From: Ischnura elegans
Lineage: Eukaryota > Arthropoda > Insecta > Odonata > Coenagrionidae
Direction of reading: 5' to 3'
Length of the DNA stretch: 64,000 nt
NCBI RefSeq assembly: GCF_921293095.1
Contig: NC_060253.1
Coordinates: 75,677,992 to 75,741,991, forward strand
The translations under genes were made by a program, and so were the position numbers. Of the stretch, positions 1-12,200 are shown piece after piece. The notes under the pieces were generated by a model, which saw nothing but the letters and a program-made list of their open reading frames with translations, was not told the origin of the DNA and did no database searches. Numbering within the stretch: the stretch's first letter is position 1; the number at the start of each line of letters is the position of its first letter.

Positions 1-130
1 TTTTGATCTATCTCTAGGAGTTTAAGAGCTATTGTCTGTCGTAATGCGATCCACCCTCCAGGGCGCTATCCCCACCACCACGGCGCCGCTGAAGTACGGC
101 CGCAACGCAGTGTATATACACCAAAGATGA
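1..130. other. GC-rich patch of unknown nature
   Basis: A GC-rich block of about 90 bases sits at the very edge of an otherwise AT-rich region. Two minus-strand frames stay open across it, ending in stops near bases 18-27, and one plus-strand frame is open to about base 129. It could be the end of an exon or of a repeat cut by the window edge. I recognise no domain in any frame, so no function is assigned. Confidence 0.15.
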
Positions 131-2681
131 AATTCACTATGAAAAAATCATTTGGCTAACCCGGTAACCTAATTCTCCCGATTGTCGTTCAGGTATGCTA
201 TCAGTCCATCTTCAAGCCAGCTTATTGCAAGGGCTAACCGATTTGTTTGTATCTTAAAAAATCTCAAAACTACGCAGATAAAATGGGTTGCAGGCGAATG
301 TTGTCAAGATTCAGGTTTATGTGCTATGAAATTTCAAAAAAATTGATTCAGTTTTGGCAATTAATCGTCCCGTTCCGAAAACACAGAGGTAGATGGGGAA
401 TGGTGCCTTGTCTTTACTTGGTGCAAAGACTTTGTGATTACGAAATTAAATTCTAATTTACTTAAACTGTGGACAATAATGATGCCTGCACTGCTATTAT
501 TTTAATTTTATTAAAGTGTACAATTCTAACCCCTTTTATCCTCTTTATTTTTCATGCTATGCAAATGTTAGAATTTGAGATAAAAAATGCATTATTTGGT
601 TGTCGTGGAGTAAGTTGGGGACATTGTTGAATTATTCTACATCACAACTTATTTAAACATGTACGTTAGTTAAATAAAAAAGCTGCCTTTTCTACCCTGA
701 TTCCGTAATATCCACAGAGCATGTTTCAAATAAAAATTAAGTGAGCCCTTACTTTTGAAACCAGAATTAGTGCAGGTGCTTTTAGTAATTAATAAATTAG
801 GAAAATGCGGAGTTAATCTCGTTGAATGGTATAAAACATTTTGCGCACTTTCTCAGATTTCATTTTCGTGAGCAATCGATTAAAATGTCACTACACGGAA
901 ATAATCATTGATAAAAATTGGGAACGGATAATATATCTCAGAGGTTATATTTAGTGTTTTTCCACAATTAATATGCTTAAAGTTATATTACTCCTCATTG
1001 CAGAGTAAGCTTCATGAGAGTGACCTAGGTCATTGTTCTTAAGCCCTTTATTTCGAAGGTGTTTTCCTCGGCGTATCTCACTCTCGCAGTTTATGACTTT
1101 ACTTTCATTTTAATTTATGCTTTTTGTTATAATAACTTTTATTCAAATAAAGCTTTAGGACATAAACTATATTTATATACCATATCATTGGGAATTCCGG
1201 ATAAACATTGAAACGAAGGACGAATTTGAGCATATCCAGTTCTTAATTCAAGAAAATGATTAAAAGTGATGTTTCAAGCTCATACTTGAGACACGAAGAG
1301 CGCCTCTACTTACAATAATTTTCTAAATTAACCAATCGTATGTTCCTTTTATCATTGTCAACTTTTCTGAAGATACTTATCATATTTTTAGTTAAGTTGA
1401 GCGAATGGGATAATTACCTAAATCATCGATAAGTAAGCAATGCTTTCCGCAAGCAGTGAATAATAGATATTGAATTTTGGCCGTTTCAGTAAGTCCTATG
1501 AAAGTATCTTACAAGTTTTGGAAAAGCTTAACTTTTATTCAGCTGAACAAGAGAGTTCTAGAATGGAAGAAATCGAACCGAGCATTTTTTTTATCGATTC
1601 TAATCAATTAGATTTGAAAATCTCTACATCCCTCAGTACTAGGTGAAATAGAACTAAGGTGCCAGAACTGGACGTCTCGTGTCAAGTCGTTGAGATACAT
1701 TAATCACTCATCTAGGATAAGGCGGCTTATTCTTTTTCTTGGACTCCATTGAATGAAATATTGGCGATGTTCAGGAAGTTATACCATAAGATTTGAAGAC
1801 CTGCTTATCCAAAGGCTAAAAATATAATTAATTGGTCCAAATCAAGAATATAAGCTCTTTTTAACTTGTGTAACTAGAGATATGGAAAGGCGTTCGTAGA
1901 GGTGAAAGTAGGTTGCCATTTATCCTTACACTAATTGGTACATGTGACAGAAACAGAAGGTTCTCGGCTATTGTGCTTAATCCTTCATTATTGCTTCGTA
2001 TAATGATAGGCAAGTCATTCCATGGAAATGGAAAATTAATTCTCGGCTGATTTATATTTATCATCCGCTCTGAATTATTTTACAGTTAGCGAAAACGGTC
2101 GTGAATGAAGTTTTTTTTGTTGGAGTTGTTAGGTTAACAGTTGTAAAGGCATAAATAGGTGAAATATTTATCATGGAAATAAGTTAAATAGTAAGCAAAG
2201 ATATTTTTTATCCGTTAAGGTTGTAAAAATATTTTCAGTATTTTTTGTCCCTGTGTATGAAGAAAAAAGCGAGGCGTTAAAAATGTGGGGCTGGCAACCT
2301 ATTCTGAAGATCGAGTAAAAGAAGAATATTGAATATGAAAAGAAGGATGAATTACATTAATCTCTTTCCCAGATTGTTTTGAGTAATTGACGTATTTACC
2401 AGATGAAATATTCAATAATGCATCACTGATGGCGCAATGGAAATGCAACCGATAATTGATCTTAAATTTAGGAATCGATAATTATACTGTGTCATAAATA
2501 TTTTACTTACTTTGCATCTTTATAAATTGAAAAGGGAACAGGCCAGAATCTCATTTCCAAAATGCCCATGATAATAAAAAATTGCCCTTATCGTGATGGA
2601 ATAGAGTTTGATGATAATAAAATATAATGTCGTTTTCGCTAGCCGATGGCTCATGGTTCATGGTAAATTGTTCTCCCTTAA
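131..2681. other. AT-rich sequence, nothing recognised
   Basis: No gene, RNA or repeat family is recognisable. The short open frames have no conserved motif and look random. Confidence 0.5.
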
Positions 2682-3010
2682 AACTCCCTTACAAATCATT
2701 TTATACTATGGCAGTAAGTATAAACTGTAAAAAAATTTGACCGTGTGAACTCCCTTACAAATCATTTTATACCATGGTAGTAAGTATAAACTGAAAAAAA
2801 AATTGACCATTCACTATTTCCGTGTAGAAGAATAATAATTATTTTTATGAATAGCTTTGCAAAATAGCCCTTGGATACCTGATTCATCTCATGATATGGC
2901 AGTAAGCAAGCACTTTAAATAAATTTTAGACTCCTAACTATACCCGTGTGGAAGAATAATTATTATTTTATTCAGATAGCATTACAAAATAGACTTTGGG
3001 TACCTGCATA
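2682..3010. repeat. Short diverged tandem array
   Basis: Two adjacent 66-bp units (2682-2747 and 2748-about 2813) both start AACTCCCTTACAAATC and carry a CAGTAAGTATAAACTG-type segment; they differ at few positions. A second, more diverged pair follows with a period of about 124 bp: CGTGTRGAAGAATAAT recurs near 2821 and 2945, each followed by a TTRCAAAATAG segment. The 124-bp step is roughly two 62-66-bp units, so the whole block may derive from one short satellite monomer. Confidence 0.7.
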
Positions 3011-3060
3011 ATCTTAGACTTCGATCCTTTGGGAAATTATGTTAGTAACGATTCTCATAC

Positions 3061-3207
3061 CTTACGGTTGAACTCCGAATAGGTTCCGTATGATTTGGGA
3101 GGCATTTCTTTATTCAGAGTACTAGAATCTCTTGTTACGCATGTAACTAGCCTACTCTAAGTTATGCATGCGTTTTTGCATGACTTCTTTTTCATCCAAC
3201 CGTAAAG
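3061..3207. repeat. Weak inverted repeat, possible MITE remnant
   Basis: CTTACGGTTG at 3061 is mirrored by CAACCGTAAAG ending at 3207. The arms are only 10-11 bp and the interior is not obviously symmetrical. It may be the eroded ends of a small DNA element or chance. Confidence 0.25.
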
Positions 3208-5019
3208 TTTGCTAATTTACATGCATATTAAACTTAATAATCAAGTGTGAATTTAGATTTCAAAACCATAATAAGGTTACCATGGTTTATATTGACCCAG
3301 CTGATGTAATTTAAATTTTTCGTATTGGTATAGTTGTTACCTTTTTAATCAGCTTGACTTGATCCTTTAATGCGAACGAATCCGTGGAAAGAAAGTGGTT
3401 ATCAGACGAGAATGCTTAATTTATACTTTTCCATTACGCTACATTTTTTTTTTATGCTGTACCTATGAGAGGTGATTCATTCGGCTGTAATAATCGTAAG
3501 AAGTTCATGAAGTCATTCAGGATCAAGTTATCTTAAAAAAACAACAAATTCAATTCATTTTTCTAACAATTTAACTTGAAAATAGTTCATTCCCAATATC
3601 TTAGTAAGATTAGGGATATTTTCACAGTGCAAATGGCATGATATATTAGACTACTGTGTGGAATAATAAACGTATTTTAATTGTTGGGGATACTTCTTCC
3701 TGAATCAAGATCGTGGCTAGTGGACAAAAGCTTGATTAATTCATTTTTTCGCATACCTATGCATACAAGAAGGACACGCGTTAGTATTTATGTGTTGCCT
3801 TCAACTGCGCCATAAATTAATAGCACCAAAAATATGGGAGGAGTTACTTAAACAATAATTATTTAAATTCTTAAATGAGGGCTTGACATATAACTCGATT
3901 TAAATAGACAGTAGTGCAGACATCAATTAAATTAATTGTACGAGGTTGTAAATTGCAGTTGCTTTGAAAAAATGATTGGAGTGATTGCCTTTTTAAAAAA
4001 TAAAATGATGTCATGAGCTTGGAAAATTGTTTTGGATCAAAGCTTAGTCAAAACTCATATGCACCAGCATGCACTCAAATTTTTACAAGACCCGAATGCT
4101 TATAACTAAGTTTAAATGCTTAGAAATATCACGATTTATTATTATTGTTATTGCATTATTACGTACTGTGCTTAAGAGCGTAATAAGTAATTATGACTAA
4201 TTATTGATATTATACGTATTTATTATTATGACTAAATGTTAATTATTGTTTCGAATTATAGTATCTAATACATGCCCAATCCGTAATTAGTTGGGCTGGT
4301 GACCATCACATGGGAAAGGTGCGTAACTATTGCACATTTTATGTATCGCAGATTCAGTGAAAGAGCTGCCTCATGTAACAGGCCCACAAAGGCGAGCATT
4401 GATAAAAATAAACGTCCTCTACTAACGCTTGAAGAATTACGCAGAATAAACTGTGGTAATAGATCTCAAAGATCGGGATGTAATTGTCATGTTTGTCCTC
4501 CTGGTAAGTCCGAGCTCGTAGGTTAAACTTAGAGTACGAAATATAGACTACATCAATAATGTTAGAGAAACCTTAACTTGGCTCATGTCGAACTACATTA
4601 AAGGCGCGAACATTTCATAAAATCATTTGCCCTGGCCTTGAGTCAAACAATTCAAATTACCAAGGAGTCTTTTGTGCATATAACTAATGTATACATAATA
4701 TATTGTGGAAATAACCTGTGTCCCACAAGCCGTAGAACCCATGGAAAACCCATTACTAAATAATAATTGACGCATAGGATGCCCCATGAAAACTTATACG
4801 GAAAGTTAATTTTTCTTTCATCATTCGATCGAGATGCTTGCCGCATAACATTGTCCCATCGGCTGTAGTCAGCGTAGGGTACGACGTTAGAATTGTATGG
4901 ATAACGGTGTGTTGAATCAGGGAGAGACCTCACTAATACAGGAACCTTGTCGTCATTTCACCAGGCAGATGAATAAAGCTTCATTAACAAAATGAAGGCA
5001 ACAATTACGTCAAGGCATT
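3208..5019. other. AT-rich sequence, nothing recognised
   Basis: Only simple AT-rich runs are visible, for example the TTATTATTATTG-type stretch near 4135-4165. The open frame at 4299-4526 (+) has no recognisable motif. Confidence 0.45.
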
Positions 5020-5216
5020 TACAAGGTGTGATCAAAAAAAGATTGGACTGATTTTATTCTGCGCAAACCGTTCAACGGATCGAAACGAAACAAAAAATGA
5101 CATCTTGCGATACATCTGACGACTAAAAAGAGGCGTTGCGTTTATTTATGTCAAGTCGTTACTTAGCAGCAGCGGTACGTATCTTCACCTGTTCGTTGCC
5201 GCGTACAACGGCGGTA

Positions 5217-5999
5217 ATGAAGGAACAGCGTGCGTGCGTGAAATTTTGTTTCAAACTTGGCAAAAACGTTACCGAGACGTTTGTAATGATTCATTATGAC
5301 TTAGTTAATGAATCTATGAGTCGAAGCAAGTGTTTTGAGAGGTACAGTTGTTTTTAATCGGACAGAAACTCGAGAGATGAAGATTCGCGAACGGGGTGGC
5401 CTTCCACATCGACAGATCTCAACTATGTCAAATTGGTGAACGATTTGGTGCGGAAAAATCGTTTTTGAAACGTAATAGAGGTAGCCGAAGATTTGAGCAT
5501 TAGCTTGAGATACTATCAGAAAATTTTAATAGACATTTTAGGCATGACGCGCATCGCATCAAAATTCGTTCCTCATGATGGCGTTTCCACCACGGTAACG
5601 CGTCAGCTCACACGCTGATCGTGACATATTTTTTCGCCATAGCCAGAACTTCTGTGGCCACCTTACTCTCCAGAAGTGGCTCCATTAGACTTCTTGTTGT
5701 TTTAATAGCTAAAAATCAATCTTGAAAGGGCACCGATTCAACTCTATGGCGGACATTAAAACTCATTGTACGGTGGAATTGAAGAAGATCCCTTAGGCGG
5801 CTTACCAGGCAGGGTTCATGATCTGGAAGAAACGTTGGAAAAAGTGTCTCGAGCCAAGGCATGTACTTTGAGGGTGACAAGTTTGATTAGCACTAGAATT
5901 ACCGGCTGGCTCAAGTCGACCCAAAAGAGAATATTTGTGTTAAATATTTTGAAAGGAAGACAACTTTTAGACTCATATTTCATGGATTTTAATAATTAA
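5217..5999 (+). pseudogene. Broken mariner transposase
   Basis: Starting at the ATG at 5217, the translation MKEQRACVKFCFKLGKN matches the N-terminal helix-turn-helix region of mariner transposases. It is followed by an SRSKCFERY block and, after a frame change, a segment ending near GMTRIASKFVP. A NAPAHTA-like segment near 5610 comes from the region just before the last catalytic aspartate in this family. Near 5725-5830 a KGHRFNSMADIK-type segment and following residues match the C-terminal part. Frameshifts and stops interrupt the reading. The span gives about 261 codons against roughly 345 for the family, and the middle part with the first catalytic aspartate appears deleted. It is clearly non-functional. 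Confidence 0.85.
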
Positions 6000-6065
6000 G
6001 TTTGGTTTACCACTGTGCAAAAGTTAGGCCTGATATTATTATTTTTTCTCATCACTTATAACTGC

Positions 6066-6464
6066 TATGCCCGGATGGCTCATTTTGACCCAGACTGTCA
6101 AATACATTTGAAGCCTTTCTACTTTTCCTTTGTATTCAATGGAACGGTGTATTTTATACTGATTTTTTGTCAAAATTCTTCTGTAATTTTGTTTAACCTG
6201 ATACCATTGAAATTCATTGTACCTCCCAAACTCATCAGAGGATAAGTGATAGGTATTCACAAATTTGTGGAAGCTAGTTTCCCATAACACCGTAGAAATT
6301 GTTGAACAACTACAGTTTTAATATTTTTCGTCTAATTAAATTTTCTACTACCTTCCCATATGCTTTATAAACAATATTGATTAATAAACTGGGAAGGAAT
6401 GAAATATTTTGGGTAAAATATGCAAAAATGGTCATATAGGGTCAGATTAACCCACTCGGGCATA
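6066..6464. mobile_element. Inverted-repeat element nested in the mariner
   Basis: TATGCCCG at 6066 is mirrored by CGGGCATA ending at 6464. Similarity continues inward, with a TGACCC block near both ends. The element lies after the transposase remnant and accounts for the excess length of the mariner. I see no clean target duplication, so the superfamily is unknown. The open frames at 6015-6290 fall inside or across it and look incidental. Confidence 0.45.
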
Positions 6465-6565
6465 ATAGGGTATAAGGATTGGTCGGGCATGCTAGTTGTA
6501 AGCTGTATCCGTCGAAATAAATAAGTTATAAATTCAGTCCGGTCTTTTTTTGATCACATCTTGTA

Positions 6566-7199
6566 TGTCTGCTTATATGCTATCCTGTAAAGTTATCCTG
6601 TCCCCTTACAAGAAAATCCTAAGTTTTAAATGCCCAATAAATTTAATCAACTGGGGAATATCACGAGCATACGCTCAAGAAATCCAAAGGAAAAATATGA
6701 ACCACTGAGTAATATACAATAGTTTACAAATAAAACTGTTAAAGAATTGCATTTTCTTACATAAGTATGGATTTTTCACCCAGAAATAGCAGTATTAATA
6801 CAAGTCATATTAGTTGGATTTAGGCATACAGATACTAGTTGAAATTATGGCTCTTTGGGCTATAGATGCAACGTCCATTTTCCATGTCAAAATTTAATGT
6901 TAATTTGCAGTACTGATCTCCAAATCTGCATGCTCTTTTCATCTAGGTGATATTTTGGTTGCAGTATCTCAAAAGCGCAATTGCCATGGGGGTATAACAT
7001 TCATGTATGAATGGAACTATATATGAAAACGTAGTTACTAATTAATTTTTATGTATTAAAATTATGGACTCATTTTCATTCCTAGCCCTGATGAAGGTAA
7101 ACATAAATATACCGAAGCGTTGTCAACAATTGGTTTTTAAAAGTTATCTAGTCCTACCCTCCAATACGCTGATACAATATTAAATATAGAGGTCTAAAG
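6566..7199. other. AT-rich sequence, nothing recognised
   Basis: No gene or repeat is recognisable between the mariner and the diverged tandem array that follows. Confidence 0.4.
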
Positions 7200-9930
7200 A
7201 GAAAATACTCAATTTTTGAAACCATTGAGAAATATATTCAAGTAGGATGCATGATAAGGGAAACTTTTAAGGTGAACCTTACGGGGATGAAATAATCCCT
7301 ACTTTCATGTTTTTAATTAACATGATAGGCGAATATTTAACATAATAAAGCATAGGTTGATAATGATGGACCCCCGCGAAAATCCGAAAAAAACTAGTCA
7401 GGAAAACTGAGGGTCCCTCAATTGCTATGAAGAGCGAATCAGAGACGAGACGCAAGAAGGATTGATTGCACTCTGAGCACAAAATCGACTCAGCTGGGGT
7501 AATAAGCGAAACACAAAAACCTGTTCCTCTTATCAAGTTCCTTCTTGGATTCTGATTTCACACTAACCAAGAAAATTACAGAAATGATAATGAAAGTCAA
7601 TATTAATAATGATAAGAGTGTATGATGAACGAGGATTAAATAAGTTTAATGACGTAAAGTAAAAGCATCTACCGATCTAAACTTAAAAGTCTTGTATTCA
7701 GTCATATACTTTAAACGTGATCTATCGTTGGTTGATAAGGGAACCTGTTCTGAAGTATACTTATTCATGGATTCATTCGTTGGTTAGAAAAATCAGCTCC
7801 ATAATCCGACAGCATCTGTACGTTACCCTGATTGCTAAATATGGCTAGGGATAATAAGGAAAGGTTCTTTTTGAGAATTCAAGGCATCTGGATTGTACTC
7901 CAGTTCAAATTTGACTCAGCTGCGGTGATAAGGGAGCCCATCTAACATTTTCCTCGTAGCGATATAATACTTCGGTAATAAATATCACTTGAGCACAGTC
8001 GCCATGGGTATATTACAAGTTTAATAGAAAGAAAACTCAGGAGTTGAGAGTGAGCGTAGGGTATGTAGTAGGTGGAAAGATCGTAAGCAATATCGATTTA
8101 GTCGTAAACAGAAATTATCTTATAACAGTTTGGAATCCATTAATATTCATTAATAATTGTTTGTGGTACATAACGTACCTTAAGATGCACGACTATTGAG
8201 TTATCAGCTCGCGAAAGGAGAGTGTGTTCAAGAGACACCCCCACGAAAATCCTAATGAAATCATGCGGGGTAGCCCGGAGGCAAATAACCAGGAGTAAGG
8301 TCTCAGGTATAGAATTCCTGGAAACGGGACCTGTATTAGGCAAGAATATACACATTGTAATAATGTAAAAAAACTAAGGCAAAGGTTACTAGAGAAACTC
8401 CCCCTCGAGACTCGTAGAGTAATCACGCAAATACTTCACCAGTTTACCAGAATCTTTTCTAGCGAAAATGTAGCTGGGTTGCACTCAGAGCTCCAAATCA
8501 ACACTTATATGTATACGAGGGAAGTCCATTGGCCTGTTTCTCATACCGAGCCAATTCTCCGGACCTATTATTTCATTGATGCTCGCGATTGTAGAAAGCA
8601 CATGATAAAAGATAAGATCTTGGGTAGAGACGAGTCGAAATGAATAAATTTAGTAAATTCTACGCTAGGATAAGGGAAGAACATCTAAAAATAAGAACAG
8701 TCTGCTACTTTTTCATATGCATTAATTGCTCCTATTTGGAAAAGTAGCCGATTTTTAATGGAAAATTTTTAGCTCTCGCAAGGAGAGATTTCTAGTGGAT
8801 ATGCCTCCGTTGAGATGGTCTGAAAAATTGCAAAGGATAAAACAGGGTTGCAAACAGAGCAATATGAAAACCCTTGGGCCAAGTAATCACTAGCAATCAG
8901 CGTCATCTTTTCGAGCTGCAAAGCAGCTGGGTTGCACTGCGAGCCCAAAATCGACTCAGCTATGGAGATATGAGAGGCACATTAACCTGTTACTCATCAT
9001 AAGCTAGCTCGTAGGTCGTATTTTCTTGCTGAGATATCTATAGACATGATAAGAAATCAGCACGGATACTGAAGAAGAGAAATATACTTTTAGGTGTATA
9101 AAGATGTATTCGGGCATAAAGAAATCGTACGTACGAAAAGTTTTCCGTCAATCTTAGCATTCAAAGAAAACATGGATCAATTTGTTAGCCTACAACGTCC
9201 AATAGAATAAACAAATAAGGAAAATTTCTATGCAGGAATTGAAAGCTATAGATTTAAAATTTAATTGCTTCCAGCCATACGTTTGTTGACTTCAACGTAC
9301 CTGTCTCCGTTTTATATGGGTGCATGAAGAGTAGGTAAACCACTAAGCCGGGATCGCTTAATAAAAACCTCGTAATATTTATTGAAAAATTCCATACGAT
9401 AGCCATGAGTTCATAGATCGCTTAGAATAACTATTTAGTGTCCTTTTTTTCAAACCGCTGGGTTCTTCAAGTTCACAATCGGCACAGCTTTGAGAACAGA
9501 GGGACGAACTTTTCTGTCCTTGTAAGCTAGCAATTCCTTATGCTTACATCTCTTACTCAGCTGGAAAGAGGGACAAACTAACTTTTTCCGGTAAAATATT
9601 TTGAAGTCTAATTAAAAGTCATAGATATGAATATAATTATATTAGCGGTGCAAGTATAAACAGATAATACCGTAGAGTCTTGTAGTAGGTAGCAAAAATG
9701 TATGCCACTAAAAAGTATGGTCGAATCAGAAACACACTTGTAAAGATCCTTAAGATATTGCACGGGGTAGCTTAGTGGCAGATAAATCACTTAAACGCAC
9801 GTTAAATCACAAAAAAGAACGGCATTTTGTTTTAGGGCTCCGCAAAGCAGCTGGGTTGCACTGCGAGCCCAAAATCGACACAGCCCCGGATAATAAGGGA
9901 GGCACACTAACCTGTTCCTCTTAACGAGCT
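7200..9930. repeat. Diverged tandem (satellite-like) array
   Basis: A set of motifs recurs in the same order and strand. AGCTGGGTTGCACT followed by CCCAAAATCGACTCAGCT recurs with variation near 7481, 7907, 8494, 8947, 9476 and 9871. Each is usually followed 15-30 bp later by a GATAAGGGAGGCAC...AACCTGTT segment, near 7498, 7735, 7926, 8517, 8967, 9497 and 9893. Secondary markers (CACGAAAATCC near 8245, GGGGTAGC near 8270 and 9764, TAGTAGGT near 8067 and 9683) keep a similar order. Spacing between main markers is about 395-590 bp, with hints of a half-unit near 240 bp. The copies are old and indel-rich. The short minus-strand open frames here (7279-7536, 8140-8426, 9608-9790) are incidental. 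Confidence 0.65.
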
Positions 9931-12200
9931 AATCCCAAAGTCCCCATATCTCCTCCGTCATCTCGTTCTCCGCATCCAGGTGACGAGGACCGGTGGATGT
10001 GTGGCGATGAGGTGGAGGGAAAAAAATCCTCTCTAGGTGCGGGCGCGGGGCGGGAACCCAGGGTTCCCTGGCTCCCGCGCCGGGGTAAGAGGCGGGAAAA
10101 TTCGTGGGGCGACCCCTTATCAGCGGACAAAGAGGTTCAGAGGCAGACTCGTCGGAGAAAGAAGAGAGGAAGACGAAAGCGGAGATAGAGAAGGATAGAT
10201 AGACGCGAAGGAGACGGGAGATGGACTGAATATTTTGAATCTGGAAACCTGTTAGAAATCAGCTCCGTTTCTCCCCATTATATGTTTTTTTTTTTACTTT
10301 GGAGCGTGAAAATATAAAAAGTAAAATGTTATTGGGAGGGTTGAATTTGGTGTATTTGAGATCTGTCCTGTCGAGACCTGTCCACTTCGCAGTGTTTTAT
10401 TGTATTCCTTTTTTTCTCCTTTGATCGGGTCGCAACCGGATGCTCTTGTTGGCCTGGTGGTCTCTCCTTTTCCAGGCGGTGTTCCCCTAGGGTCCGGACA
10501 CTTAATCTTACGATGTTGGACCTCTCGGGTCAAACACTATTCCCTTGAGGGGAGCACAATAAGATCCACCACAGAAACGAAAAAAAAATCACCGACCACC
10601 AACACAGCGAAAAAAATAGAACCTTTCTGAGTTGCCACAGCGCAGCGGGAGGGTCAGGGGGAGGTGGAATTGCCACACCGTTTTGATAAGGGGCGACGCA
10701 CAGCGTCCCCGTGTTGGGCGATAAGGGGGGATCACCTCACCTTATCCGGGCCACAGACTTCGCTGCACTCTTGTACCACCTTCTTCCTTCTCCCTCAAAA
10801 ACCCCTCTGTTGCCCTTCGTGTTACCCCTTCTCTCCGCAATCCTACGGAGGAAAAAAAACCTCCCCACAATAAAAAATTACAGGGGAATCCCGTCCGTTT
10901 AACCTACTTATCGATCTTTTCCTTCTCCACACTATGCCACTCTCATTTCTACTTTCATATTCTCTCTCTTTTACTCCCTCAAAACTCACACATACATACA
11001 CGGTTCACGTACACTCGTATATATATGTACATATATATTTTTTTCTCCATCTCCATTATTTCGCCTTCGGGAATGTTTTTTTCCGTTCTGTCGTAGGGGG
11101 AGAGAGCTCCTCCCGCTCTCCCTTTGCTATTATATATCCTTTTCCCTAGCACCCTTTCTGCCGCCCCTTCCGCGGAGAGTTAAGATGTAGGCTGCGTTGT
11201 GCGCTCCGTATCCTGTCAGGGGTGGTAGGAGGACCTTGGGTCCACCTCTCTCCGGCAAGGGCTGTCCGGTTTCCCCGCTCCGAGCTATCAGGAGGATAGG
11301 CCGCAGTTGCTCCTCGCCTATTTGTTGTGCCGAAGGGTATATCTCCTACCCCAGGGTGGGGACTATTGGTAGAAGATATTGTAGGTTATCCCTCAGTGAC
11401 CTTTTTTCGCCTAGAGGGCTCCTATCGTCCGAACTAGGGTGCAACACACAAACACTTTGTTTGACACTGTTTTAGTTGTTTTGAGGGTGGAACACAGCTC
11501 AGTCGGGTTTGAGTCCGTCGTCAGGGCACCGGGGGGGCGTTTGTTGTGTTCTCCTCTCCCAGGGCGGGAGACTGGCTACCCCGGACACTGCGGGCTTATG
11601 CGGGCGGAGCGGTGGGATCGTTGGGCCGGGACCGGCGGCGGCTCGCGGTCGCCATCTTCCGAATGGGGAGCCCGGGATAGGGTGTCGTAGCGAAGGGGAG
11701 AGAGCGCGAAAAGCTCTCGGAAGGTGGGGACGGTCCTGTCCCTTCCCCTATATTTCTGCCCCTCCGCTGCTGGGGGGCTTGCGCGGCTGGTCCCTCAGTC
11801 ACACACACCCCCGCGGAACGGGTGGGGAAGTAGAGCGGGAGCACACACACACACACACAGACTACCGAGAGATCTTTCTGGGTCTGCACGATTCCGCGAC
11901 GTAGTCCGTGTGCTCGATAAAAGATGGCAGTGCGCGCCGGGCGGAGGAGCGGCGCGCGGGGAATTTCCTCCGTTTCCCGTCAGTTCGCCGTCCTTCCGCC
12001 AGGTTCGTCGCGTGCAGTATTTTTAAGCGGGCCACATCCTCCCGCGTTTTTTTTTTTAAGAAGAATTTTTTATTTCTGTGGGACGTGCTTTTTTTCGCAA
12101 ATTCCTTTTTATTTTTAACGATAGCGTGAAAAAATTGCGCGATCGTCCGTGATCGAGCTTCGCTTTATTTCGTGCCGGTCATCGGAGTTGAATCACGATT
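9930..12200. promoter_or_regulatory. CpG-rich block, likely promoter / 5' exon region
   Basis: About 2.2 kb of GC- and CpG-rich DNA stands out sharply from the AT-rich surroundings, most strongly at 10000-10150, 11500-11730 and 11890-12010. It holds many overlapping open frames on both strands, as expected from high GC, and none has a recognisable domain. TATA-like runs lie near 11017-11040 and 11128-11138, and insect-type TCAGT initiator-like words near 11792 and 11979. A good plus-strand donor (GAG then GTGAGT) is at 12570, but a good minus-strand donor (GTAAGT) lies at about 12583-12588, so the direction is open. This fits a promoter with untranslated first exon(s) of a gene whose coding exons I cannot identify. 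Confidence 0.35.
11842..11859. repeat. (CA)n microsatellite
   Basis: About nine CA units lie inside the GC-rich block. The cysteine/valine-rich stretch it creates in overlapping open frames is an artefact. Confidence 0.9.

Larger units (their letters stand above)
5022..6563 (+). mobile_element. Degenerate mariner-type DNA transposon
   Basis: The element is bounded by inverted ends of about 30 bp: CAAGGTGTGATC followed by seven A on the left, and on the right the mirror of CAAGATGTGATC followed by seven A. It is flanked on both sides by TA (5020-5021 and 6564-6565), the target duplication expected for Tc1/mariner. The interior holds a broken mariner transposase on the plus strand. At 1542 bp it is longer than a usual mariner of about 1.3 kb because a second inverted-repeat element lies inside it at about 6066-6464. 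With no intact transposase it cannot be autonomous. The assignment rests on ends, TA duplication and protein motifs together. Confidence 0.9.

Noticed and set aside
11509..12129. Overlapping open frames in the CpG-rich block
   Set aside because: High GC opens several frames at once, they read through a CA repeat, and none has a domain.
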